NCBI GenBank assembly: GCA_944363745.1 | Contig: CALVVD010000030.1 | Span: 1 to 9,501, forward strand | DNA length: 9,501 nt | Direction: 5' to 3' | Source: an uncultured Bacilli bacterium | GTDB taxonomy: Bacteria > Bacillota_I > Bacilli_A > RF39 > UBA660 | Shown here: positions 1 through 6,450 of the stretch, piece after piece | Layout: each line of letters starts with the position of its first letter | Position numbering within the stretch: position 1 is the first letter of the stretch | Position numbers and translations under genes: made by a program | The notes under the pieces: model-generated | The model's input: the letters and a program-made list of their open reading frames with translations, nothing else | Databases searched by the model: none | Told to the model about the DNA's origin: nothing

Positions 1-243
1 ATTTATCTCTTCCTTTTCATTATTATCTAAACTATGAGTTCTTTCTACTATTAATTTATCGCCTACAAGTATTAAAGCACTACCAAAATCTTTTAACTTA
101 TATGAAGTATAACACATATCAAATTTAATATTATTATTTCTTAATTTAAAATTCTTCCCAAACTGTACTCCTTCTTCTGATAGAGGAGGATTATTTTTAT
201 TACCAATATCATCTTCTTTAAAACTTTTAACTAGATAAATCAT
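1..243 (-). CDS. Histidine-phosphatase-like protein, degenerate active site, 5' part only
   Basis: The first 81 residues are visible; the gene runs off the left edge. The N-terminus MIYLV, the PPLSEEG segment (19-25) and the FDMCYTS segment (41-47) match in order the start, the LTEKG turn and the FDxIYSS strand of the histidine phosphatase (phosphoglycerate mutase-like) superfamily. The catalytic RHG that should follow MIYLV is replaced by K6-S7-F8, and the second conserved Arg after YSS is not evident. If the family assignment is right, this is probably not an active phosphatase. The ATG shares one base with the stop of the upstream propeller gene (TAATG), and only a weak, distant GAGAG precedes it, so translation is probably coupled. 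It is the last visible gene of the T-box/tyrS unit. The reading frame is certain; the family call rests on short motifs. Confidence 0.5.
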   Translation of the reverse strand, partial: MIYLVKSFKEDDIGNKNNPPLSEEGVQFGKNFKLRNNNIKFDMCYTSYKLKDFGSALILVGDKLIVERTHSLDNNEKEEIN

Positions 244-1538
244 TATTTATACCATTGTCTCTCTAAATCTTTATTATATTGTAAAAAGTAAGTACGATAA
301 TCTTTATTATTGCTACCAAGTTCTTTAGAAGAAGATGCTCCCCCTACTAAATATCCATCACTAGTAACTATAACATCACTAAAATAATCAATTCCTTCGC
401 CATTCTCTTTATTATTAGCTTCTTTCTCTAAATCAGTATTATACTTAGCAATAATACCCCGATAATCTAAATAATTATAAGTATCAGTAGACTTCTCTTC
501 ATCTTTTTTATATGTATGACCAACAACTATTAAATTATTACCATCACTAACTATCTTATTAAATCTAGCCGCATTATTTTTTGCAAAAGTAACTTCATCT
601 AATACTTCACCATCACTATTGTATTTAACAATTAACCCTTCTGTAACTTTATCTTCATCTTTAGCATCAATATTGATAGTCTTAGAACCTGCTACAAAGA
701 AATCATCTTTAACTTTAACAATAGAACTAAAACCAACTGTATCAGTATATTCATAAGTCTTAGTATAAACCTTTTCCCCATCTAATGTGTATTTAGCAAT
801 TAAACCATAACGTGTAGCATCCTTACCAACTAAATAAATATAATCTCCATCTATAAGAGCATCATTAAAAACACCTGATTTACTACCACCATAATTTACT
901 CTCCAAACTTCATTAAGATTAAAATCATATTTAATCATCAAAGCACCACCATCAGGATCATTACCAATAACCATATTCTGTAAAATACTTTGTCCTACTA
1001 CAATAAAACCATCATCAAGAAGCAATACTTTATTAAATGTTGTATCACCCGCTATTTGTACACTTTTAGTATCAACTTGTTTACCTTCTTTATCATATAA
1101 AACAATCAACCCATCAGTAGCATTATCTTCAACTTGTTGTTTATCATATTGTGCACCACCTACAGCAATATAACCATTTTTATACTCTACAACATCACTA
1201 AAGTATGAAGCATAACCCTTAGTATATGCACTTTCAAACTCTACTTCAAAGTCATTATTATATTTAGCAAATTTAGCCTTATTGTATTCTTTTTGATAAG
1301 AATTAAACTTACTATTCTTGAAATCACTATTACCAGCAACCAAATAACCATCTTTAACCTTATCAAAAGAATTAAGAGTATCACTATAAATAATAGATTT
1401 ACTTCTATTATAATAAGATAATCCAATATATCCAAGTTCAATAACAATTATAGCAATACATAAAACAATAATAACCCTTAACCATTTAACAATTCTTTTT
1501 TGATCAGGTCCTAAATTATTCTTTTTATTCTTCTTCAT
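243..1538 (-). CDS. Membrane-anchored seven-repeat beta-propeller-like protein
   Basis: 431 residues. A Lys-rich N-terminus (1-21) is followed by one hydrophobic segment (about 21-42), so a signal-anchor with the body outside the cell is inferred. The rest is about seven degenerate repeats starting near residues 57, 113, 168, 224, 270, 326 and 386. Each has the pattern F-x-x-(V/I), then DGY/F-(I/L)-V-x-G, a variable Asp/Lys-rich loop, G-L-I-x-K-Y and a D-G-E/K turn. This is typical of a seven-bladed beta-propeller; ligand and function are unknown. The ATG at 1538 is chosen because GGAGG (1544-1548) lies five bases upstream; an in-frame ATG 14 codons earlier lies inside tyrS and lacks such a site. 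The gene overlaps the tyrS 3' end by 14 bases and touches the next gene, so it is probably co-transcribed with tyrS and under the T-box. Bulky repeats and the lack of catalytic motifs suggest a binding or scaffold role. Confidence 0.82.
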   Translation of the reverse strand: MKKNKKNNLGPDQKRIVKWLRVIIVLCIAIIVIELGYIGLSYYNRSKSIIYSDTLNSFDKVKDGYLVAGNSDFKNSKFNSYQKEYNKAKFAKYNNDFEVEFESAYTKGYASYFSDVVEYKNGYIAVGGAQYDKQQVEDNATDGLIVLYDKEGKQVDTKSVQIAGDTTFNKVLLLDDGFIVVGQSILQNMVIGNDPDGGALMIKYDFNLNEVWRVNYGGSKSGVFNDALIDGDYIYLVGKDATRYGLIAKYTLDGEKVYTKTYEYTDTVGFSSIVKVKDDFFVAGSKTINIDAKDEDKVTEGLIVKYNSDGEVLDEVTFAKNNAARFNKIVSDGNNLIVVGHTYKKDEEKSTDTYNYLDYRGIIAKYNTDLEKEANNKENGEGIDYFSDVIVTSDGYLVGGASSSKELGSNNKDYRTYFLQYNKDLERQWYK

Positions 1539-2784
1539 CACTACCTCCAAAACAAATAATAAAGTATTTCTTCTTACCACGTCTAACTACAACATATTTT
1601 TTATCTATAGCAATATCGCTATTAACAACAAAATCTAAACTATTAACTTTTTCCCCATTAATACTAATACTATTATTACTAACAAACTCACGAGACTCTC
1701 TTTTACTACTACAAATACCTGTATTAACAAGAAAATCTACTATATTCATCTCTTCTTTTATAGTAATTTTATCAAGACCTTTAAAAGCCATCTCTATCTC
1801 TTTACTAGTAAGATTTTTAATATCTCCACTAAATAAAGACTCACTAATCCTAACCGCTTCATTATAAGCATCACTACCATGTATAAAAGTAATAACTTCT
1901 CTTGCCAAAGCTTTATGAGCAATACGCATTTCAGGATGTTCATTCTGTTCTTTTTCTATTTTTTCAATCTCTTCTTTACTTAAAAATGTTAAGAATTTCA
2001 AATAATCTATTACTTTAGAATCCTCTGCATTAATTAAAAATTGATACATCTCATAAGGAGTAGTCTTATCTTTATCTAACCAAATCGCTCCTCCTTCACT
2101 TTTACCAAACTTCGTTCCATCAGCTTTAGTTAAAAGAGGCATTGTAAAGGCATAAACCTCTTTACCAGTTTTCTTACGAATCAAATCAATCCCAGCCGTA
2201 ATATTACCCCATTGATCTTGACCAGCGACTTGTAGTGTACAGCCAAACTCCCTATTAAGATGTAAATAATCTAAAGCCTGTAATATCATATAAGAAAACT
2301 CTGCATAAGTAATACCAGAATCAAGCCTTCTTCTAACGATATCTTTATCAAGCATATAATTGATATTAAAATATTTACCATAGTCTCTTAAGAAATCTAT
2401 TACATTAATATCTTTAATCCAATCAAAGTTATTAACAACCTTAAAGTCCTTATCTCCTCTTGCAAATAACTTTTCAGCTTGTTCTTTTAAGCAAAGAAAA
2501 TTATGATTTAACTCTTCCTTACTAATCATAGGTCTTTCACTAGTAGGACGAGGATCCCCAATAAGACCAGTCGCACCACCTACTAAAAGTATTGGATGAT
2601 GTCCAGCTTCCTTCAAACGTCTTGCAATTAAAAACGATGAAAAGTGTCCAATATGCAAACTATCTGCAGTAGGGTCTGTTCCAATATAAAAAGTAAGACC
2701 TCCTTTATTTAGTTTATCAACAAGTTCAGGACTAGATACATCTTTAATTAAGCCTCTCCATTTTAATTCTTCATATAATGTCAT
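1525..2784 (-). CDS. tyrS: Tyrosine--tRNA ligase (TyrRS)
   Basis: Cytosolic class I aminoacyl-tRNA synthetase that activates tyrosine with ATP and charges tRNA-Tyr. Its 419 residues are the normal length for the bacterial TyrS type. The HIGH motif is at 44-47 and the KMSKS-equivalent KFGKS at 225-229. Tyrosine-pocket residues known from Geobacillus TyrRS are all present by position: Y33, D77, Y165, Q169, D172, D190 and Q191. The C-terminal S4-type RNA-binding domain covers about 346-410. The ATG has a strong AGGAGGG ribosome site and overlaps the stop of the preceding 122-residue gene as ATGA, so the two are coupled. The C-terminus ends in Asp-Glu-Glu-Glu within the 14-base overlap with the propeller gene. 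A tyrosine-type T-box leader lies one gene upstream, so expression should rise when uncharged tRNA-Tyr accumulates. Confidence 0.98.
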   Translation of the reverse strand: MTLYEELKWRGLIKDVSSPELVDKLNKGGLTFYIGTDPTADSLHIGHFSSFLIARRLKEAGHHPILLVGGATGLIGDPRPTSERPMISKEELNHNFLCLKEQAEKLFARGDKDFKVVNNFDWIKDINVIDFLRDYGKYFNINYMLDKDIVRRRLDSGITYAEFSYMILQALDYLHLNREFGCTLQVAGQDQWGNITAGIDLIRKKTGKEVYAFTMPLLTKADGTKFGKSEGGAIWLDKDKTTPYEMYQFLINAEDSKVIDYLKFLTFLSKEEIEKIEKEQNEHPEMRIAHKALAREVITFIHGSDAYNEAVRISESLFSGDIKNLTSKEIEMAFKGLDKITIKEEMNIVDFLVNTGICSSKRESREFVSNNSISINGEKVNSLDFVVNSDIAIDKKYVVVRRGKKKYFIICFGGSDEEE

Positions 2785-3149
2785 TTTATCCCTCCTATTT
2801 TCTTAACTTTATCTTCTCCACAATAATATCGATAAACATCTTCACCACTATTTAAAGACATTTGTGTAACTCCATCAAATACTGCCTCAATAGCATTACC
2901 ATAAGTTTTCCAAAACTCTTTATCGTCTTTTGGATGTTTTAAATCAAAGTCACCTTCTACTTTAATAACAGCAGAACTAATTTCCTCTTCATAGTCATGG
3001 CAAAAATGTTCTACACTTACATCAGATGGAAAAAAGTAATCTTTTTTATCTAACAATAACATAGTTAATAATTTATCAGGTGTTAACTGTAATTTTCCTG
3101 TACTCCTATAACTATTACATTCCCTATTATATAAATCAATTAAACTCAT
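2781..3149 (-). CDS. Uncharacterised 122-residue protein between T-box and tyrS
   Basis: I do not recognise this protein. It is 122 residues, soluble-looking, with no signal peptide or membrane segment, rich in Asp/Glu/Lys, and has eight Tyr, three of them in the VYRYYC segment near 105-110. There are three Cys (11, 50, 110) but no CxxC pair, and no nucleotide-binding or hydrolase motif was seen. The ATG follows a GGAAG ribosome site about nine bases upstream. The stop overlaps the tyrS start as ATGA. It is the first gene after the T-box terminator, so it is under the same tyrosine-starvation control as tyrS and made in a similar context. That placement suggests a job tied to tyrosine or tRNA-Tyr, but this is only context. 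It is too long and too ordinary in composition to be a leader peptide. The tight coupling and good ribosome site make it a real gene. Confidence 0.8.
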   Translation of the reverse strand: MSLIDLYNRECNSYRSTGKLQLTPDKLLTMLLLDKKDYFFPSDVSVEHFCHDYEEEISSAVIKVEGDFDLKHPKDDKEFWKTYGNAIEAVFDGVTQMSLNSGEDVYRYYCGEDKVKKIGGIK

Positions 3150-3173
3150 ACTACCACTTCCACAAAAAATTAT

Positions 3174-3199
3174 AAAAAAAGTCCCTATAAACTAAGGAC
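3174..3199 (-). terminator. T-box regulated intrinsic terminator
   Basis: A stem GTCCTTA (3199-3193) pairs with TAGGGAC (3187-3181) around a five-base loop with one G-U pair, followed by seven T residues (3180-3174). Its 5' arm includes the CGTCCTT conserved at the end of T-box antiterminators, so the two structures are mutually exclusive. It would also stop read-through from murI, which has no other terminator. Confidence 0.93.
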
Positions 3200-3380
3200 G
3201 AGCTAAAACCCGTGGTACCACCTTATTTCATAGAAACTATGCACTCTACCTAATTAACGCTTAAGTCACGCTTTTTCTCCATCAATGTAATTTCAAAATA
3301 TAATTATCTTAGTTTTCACCTACCACTAAGTCTCTTAAAGTAATTATATTTCTACTTTTAGACTTCATCAAAAAATCTAT
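3174..3380 (-). promoter_or_regulatory. T-box riboswitch leader, tyrosine type
   Basis: The transcript from about 3380 has the order of a T-box leader. Stem I is a perfect 11-bp helix (3341-3351 with 3296-3306). It is capped by an AGAGA element (3335-3331) and a CUUAG/CUAAG stem whose loop, GUGGUAGGUGAAAA, closely resembles the apical part of the Bacillus tyrS leader. On the 3' side of stem I, UAC (3289-3287) followed by a purine is the proposed tyrosine specifier codon. A small CAUAG-UUU-CUAUG hairpin (3241-3229) lies just before the antiterminator T-box, AAGGUGGUACCACGG (3223-3209). Its UGGU (3220-3217) would pair with an ACCA tRNA end, as in tRNA-Tyr. Uncharged tRNA-Tyr should stabilise the antiterminator and allow reading into the 122-residue gene and tyrS. 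The 5' end is inferred from the promoter position. Confidence 0.95.
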
Positions 3381-3386
3381 ATCTAA

Positions 3387-3415
3387 AATATATCAAAAAA
3401 AGCATTATAAGTCAA
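3387..3415 (-). promoter_or_regulatory. Sigma-A-type promoter of the T-box/tyrS unit
   Basis: TTGACT (3415-3410) and TATATT (3392-3387) are separated by exactly 17 bases, a near-consensus housekeeping promoter. It starts six bases after the murI stop codon. Transcription would start near 3380, which leaves room for the complete T-box stem I. A TATAAT at 3409-3404 lies within the spacer but has no -35 at proper spacing. Confidence 0.8.
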
Positions 3416-3420
3416 AGTAT

Positions 3421-4149
3421 TTATAACAATTCTCTAAATCTTTTCTCTTTATTAATATCTCCACTAGAATCAATAAAATCTATCTTAAGTTCTTCTTTAA
3501 CATAATTAATATTTCTAAGTTCTAACTGTCTTAAAAGTTCTTTACTAACACCAACAGATCCATCAAAGAACTCAACATTTCCTAAAACTTTTTTAATATT
3601 ATCTTTAATTAAAGGATAATGTGTACACCCTAATACTACATTATTAACCCCTTTATAGTCTTTAAGATTATCTTCTAAATATCGATCAACTTCATCCATA
3701 TTACCTTTCTCTATTAAATCAGCAAGACCACTACAGGGAAGTAAAATAGTTTTATGATTATCATACTTATGATATAAAGCTAAAAATTTCTCACTTTCAA
3801 GTGTTCCCTTAGTAGCCATAACTAAAGTCTTACCTAAAGGATTATAATCATGTACCATCTTATAAGCAGGCTCTATAGCAATAAACAAAATATTAGGATA
3901 CTCTTCTCTTAATCTTTTAACACATATAGCACTAGCCGTATTACATGCTAAAACTATCGCTACACAATTTAATTTTATAAAGTAATCAACGGTTTTCTTA
4001 ACAATACTATAAACTTCATCTCTACTTTTATCACCATAAGGATTATTCGCGGAATCACTATAATATACAAAATGCCCTTTAGGAATAACCTTAATAATTT
4101 CTCGAAGTACAGACACTCCTCCAATTCCTGAATCAAGAACTCCTATCAC
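3421..4149 (-). CDS. murI: Glutamate racemase
   Basis: Converts L-glutamate to D-glutamate for the peptidoglycan stem peptide, in the cytosol and without cofactor. Its 242 residues are slightly short of the usual 255-270. Family motifs are in order: the DSGIGG segment (6-11), PYGDK (37-41), the first catalytic cysteine C69 in ACNTAS, and the second catalytic cysteine C175 in GCTHYPL. The start is GTG at 4149-4147; GGAGG lies seven bases upstream, and the GTG overlaps the truA stop as GTGA. The only nearby ATG (4156) is in another frame. It is the last gene of the SDR-ATPase-truA unit and is followed almost at once by the tyrS-unit promoter, with no terminator of its own. Its presence indicates a walled cell. 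The residue after DSA is N-N rather than the common H/R-x, a minor family variation. Confidence 0.96.
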   Translation of the reverse strand: MIGVLDSGIGGVSVLREIIKVIPKGHFVYYSDSANNPYGDKSRDEVYSIVKKTVDYFIKLNCVAIVLACNTASAICVKRLREEYPNILFIAIEPAYKMVHDYNPLGKTLVMATKGTLESEKFLALYHKYDNHKTILLPCSGLADLIEKGNMDEVDRYLEDNLKDYKGVNNVVLGCTHYPLIKDNIKKVLGNVEFFDGSVGVSKELLRQLELRNINYVKEELKIDFIDSSGDINKEKRFRELL

Positions 4150-4889
4150 AATTCATCCTCCAATCTAACTTTAACTAAATATAAACCACAAGGCTTAGCA
4201 GTAGAACCATTTTTACCTCTAACTTTACTATCAAGAATATCTTTAACATCACTAACATCTATTTTACCTGTTCCAACTTTAATTAAAGCTCCTACCATAT
4301 TTCTAACCTGATATCTTAAAAAACCATTACCAACAAACTTAATATCCAAAATATTATCCTTCTCTTCAATAGATACATCATATATACATCTAACACAATT
4401 ATCTTTAACTTTATTCTCAGTAACAAAAGCTCTAAAGTCATGTTCACCTTTAAATAATTGTATTGCATCTCTCATTTTCTTAACACTAAGAGGATAACAA
4501 TGTTGATAAACATAATTTCTCATTATCGGATTAAACTCTCCCATATTTATATAATAATGATACTCTTTAGATAAAACATGATATCTTGCAAAATAATCAT
4601 CACTTACTTCCATAACAGAATTTATATGTATCTCATCACTAACATTACTATTCAATGCCCTTTTTAACTTATAAGGTGTAATAGAAACATCTATATCTAA
4701 ATGAGCAACTTGATCAAGGGCATGAACTCCTCTATCAGTTCTACTAATAGCAACAATCTTTACTTCCTTACCATTATTAACTTTAGTAGCAGCATTTTCT
4801 AACTCTTCTTGTACTGTTCTATACCCTTCTTGCTTCTGATATCCCTTAAAATTAGTCCCATCATAACTAAATCTAATTAAATAACGCAT
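4146..4889 (-). CDS. truA: tRNA pseudouridine(38-40) synthase
   Basis: Converts uridines 38-40 in the anticodon stem-loop of many tRNAs to pseudouridine. The 247 residues are a normal length. The catalytic aspartate is D52 in SRTDRGVHA (49-57). Further TruA signatures are the FARYHVLSKEYHYYI region (100-114) and the FLRYQVRNMVGALI region (190-203), which correspond to the family's FhARfsAxxREYrY and FLxxMVRxMVG blocks. The ATG lies four bases after the stop of the second ECF-type ATPase gene; the preceding GAAGTGA gives only a moderate ribosome site. The 3' end overlaps the murI start by four bases. In many Bacillota truA follows the ECF energising-module genes (ecfA1, ecfA2, ecfT), so this order is ancestral, but ecfT is absent here. 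Confidence 0.97.
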   Translation of the reverse strand: MRYLIRFSYDGTNFKGYQKQEGYRTVQEELENAATKVNNGKEVKIVAISRTDRGVHALDQVAHLDIDVSITPYKLKRALNSNVSDEIHINSVMEVSDDYFARYHVLSKEYHYYINMGEFNPIMRNYVYQHCYPLSVKKMRDAIQLFKGEHDFRAFVTENKVKDNCVRCIYDVSIEEKDNILDIKFVGNGFLRYQVRNMVGALIKVGTGKIDVSDVKDILDSKVRGKNGSTAKPCGLYLVKVRLEDEL

Positions 4890-4893
4890 CTTA

Positions 4894-5691
4894 TCACTTC
4901 ACATTCCAATAAATATCTTTAATTAAGTCTTTAACATCTACCCTTCTAGGTAATTTAACATTTTTCTTATCTTTAACTAACATAATAAAATCTACTATCT
5001 CAGGTCTTCTAATATTATATAAAGAAATATCTTCATTATCAAAGAAAACATCTCTACTACTACCTTCAGCGATTAATTTATTATCAAAAAAGACAAATAA
5101 ATAGTCAGTATATTGATATAAATAATTAGGATCACTACTATAAATAACAATAGTTCTAGCAAATTTATCTTTAAGTCTTGTAAGTATTCTCATAAGTTTA
5201 TTAACACTTTTCAAATCTAACCCTCTAAATGGTTCATCTAATAAAATAACTTTAGGATTAGCTAAAAATGCTAAAGCAAATTGTAATAATTTAGTCTCAC
5301 TAAAAGTAAGAGTAGAAATACGTCTATCTAAAAGATCTATTTTAAGACCTACTATTCTTAAAGAATCTTTTATTCTTTTATCAATATCATCTACTTTAAT
5401 TTTTTTATATCTAATATAACTAACAAAGTATTCATAAATATTATCTACATTAAAATGATTAATAAAACTTCTTTCTATCAAAATAATATCATTTCTAAAC
5501 AAATAATAATTACTTCTAAGTTTTCTAATCTTATTAAAATAAATAATCCCCTTACTATCATCTAATAAAGCTATTAATCTTAATAACTTATCTCCATTAT
5601 CTCCATATATACCAGTAATATTCCCTTTAGGTATAGTAAAAGATAAATCTTTAAAATCTCTACTATTAACATGAGAAAACTTTATTTCCAT
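4894..5691 (-). CDS. Degenerate ECF-type ABC ATPase (EcfA2-position)
   Basis: 265 residues with the layout of an energy-coupling-factor ATPase, including a C-terminal part (about 229-260, RRPEIVDFIM then DVKDLIKDI) like the EcfA tail. Normally EcfA1 and EcfA2 hydrolyse ATP to drive vitamin uptake through EcfT. Here the P-loop (27-37) reads G-IYG-DNGDKLL: compared with GxNGSGKSTLL it is about three residues short and lacks the Gly-Lys-Ser/Thr core. The signature LSGGQ is LTFSE (128-132), and the switch His is Ser (S186). Walker B is intact (VILLDEP, 148-154), and so is the D-loop GLD. The frame is open throughout, so it is under selection or only recently decayed. The start at 5691 follows GGTGG and overlaps the previous gene by 10 bases; truA begins four bases after the stop. 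Its place before truA supports an ecfA2 origin. ATP hydrolysis looks unlikely. Confidence 0.8.
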   Translation of the reverse strand: MEIKFSHVNSRDFKDLSFTIPKGNITGIYGDNGDKLLRLIALLDDSKGIIYFNKIRKLRSNYYLFRNDIILIERSFINHFNVDNIYEYFVSYIRYKKIKVDDIDKRIKDSLRIVGLKIDLLDRRISTLTFSETKLLQFALAFLANPKVILLDEPFRGLDLKSVNKLMRILTRLKDKFARTIVIYSSDPNYLYQYTDYLFVFFDNKLIAEGSSRDVFFDNEDISLYNIRRPEIVDFIMLVKDKKNVKLPRRVDVKDLIKDIYWNVK

Positions 5692-6449
5692 AATAAATCC
5701 ACCATTCCTAAAGGGCTCATATTTATTTTAGAAACTAAATTATAATACTTTAATTTTACTGACAAATCTACCATAAAAGGAAGTTTTAAACCTAATTTAT
5801 TTAAAAGACTATCATCACTTAAAACCTCTAACATTTCTCCACTACTAACAATACTACCTTTATCTAAAACATAAAGAGTACTATTAATTGTATAGATAAC
5901 TTCATCTAAACTAGAAGTAGAGAGTATAATTGTTAGACCAGTAGATCTTAACTGTTCTAAAATACCCATAAATTCTTCTTTTTCTAAAGGAGACAAATAA
6001 AGACAAGGATCATCTAAAAGTAATAATTTAGGACCACCAACAAGAATACTAGCAAGAAAAACTCTAAGTTTCTCATAATAATTTAAATCTTTAATTTTAC
6101 TATTAATTAAATTAGATATCTTTAAATCTTTACAAATATCTTTAACTAATTTACTAATCTTATCATCATCTAATCCTAAACACTCTAAAGGATATCTAAT
6201 ATTTTTAAGTACTGTATCAAAATTAAATGTTATATTACCCATATAAGCGATATCTTTTAAATCCCTAATTATACTATTATCATAAATAACTTTTTTAGTA
6301 TTAATAAGTCCAGAGATTACTTTAAGTAATAAACTTTTTCCACTATTATTAGCACCTGTAATTACTACAAAAGAATTAAGTGGTATAGAAATATTAAACT
6401 TCTTAAAAGGACCAATAGTTAAATTTACAACCGAAACCAAATTATTCAT
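5682..6449 (-). CDS. Degenerate ECF-type ABC ATPase (EcfA1-position)
   Basis: 255 residues with an ABC ATPase domain and an EcfA-like tail (LPFMVDLSVKL and following, 223-255). The Walker A motif is intact: GANNSGKS (32-39). The Q-loop Gln appears to be Gly (near 71). The signature is LNYYE (122-126) instead of LSGGE. Walker B is LLLLDDP (142-148), so the catalytic Glu is Asp (D147). The D-loop lacks its Asp, and the switch His is Ser (S179). It may bind ATP but seems poorly fitted to hydrolyse it. The start is taken at the ATG 6449, which has AAGG five bases upstream and begins one base after the SDR stop; an upstream in-frame ATG at 6497 lies inside the SDR gene. It overlaps the second ATPase by 10 bases, so the two are probably made together as a heterodimer. 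No EcfT follows. A divergent non-ECF ABC protein is the alternative. Confidence 0.8.
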   Translation of the reverse strand: MNNLVSVVNLTIGPFKKFNISIPLNSFVVITGANNSGKSLLLKVISGLINTKKVIYDNSIIRDLKDIAYMGNITFNFDTVLKNIRYPLECLGLDDDKISKLVKDICKDLKISNLINSKIKDLNYYEKLRVFLASILVGGPKLLLLDDPCLYLSPLEKEEFMGILEQLRSTGLTIILSTSSLDEVIYTINSTLYVLDKGSIVSSGEMLEVLSDDSLLNKLGLKLPFMVDLSVKLKYYNLVSKINMSPLGMVDLLWK

Positions 6450-6450
6450 A

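Noticed and set aside
1241..1447. A 68-codon reading frame within the propeller gene
   Set aside because: It is low-complexity Ile/Leu-rich sequence in another frame of a well-supported gene, with no ribosome site or family features.
1539..1580. Start of the propeller gene 14 codons upstream
   Set aside because: It lies deeper in tyrS with no ribosome site, while the ATG at 1538 has GGAGG at ideal distance and a normal Lys-rich N-terminus.
3404..3409. TATAAT as -10 of the tyrS-unit promoter
   Set aside because: The only upstream -35-like hexamer (TTGTTA) is 14 bases away, too close; TTGACT/TATATT at 17 bases fits better.
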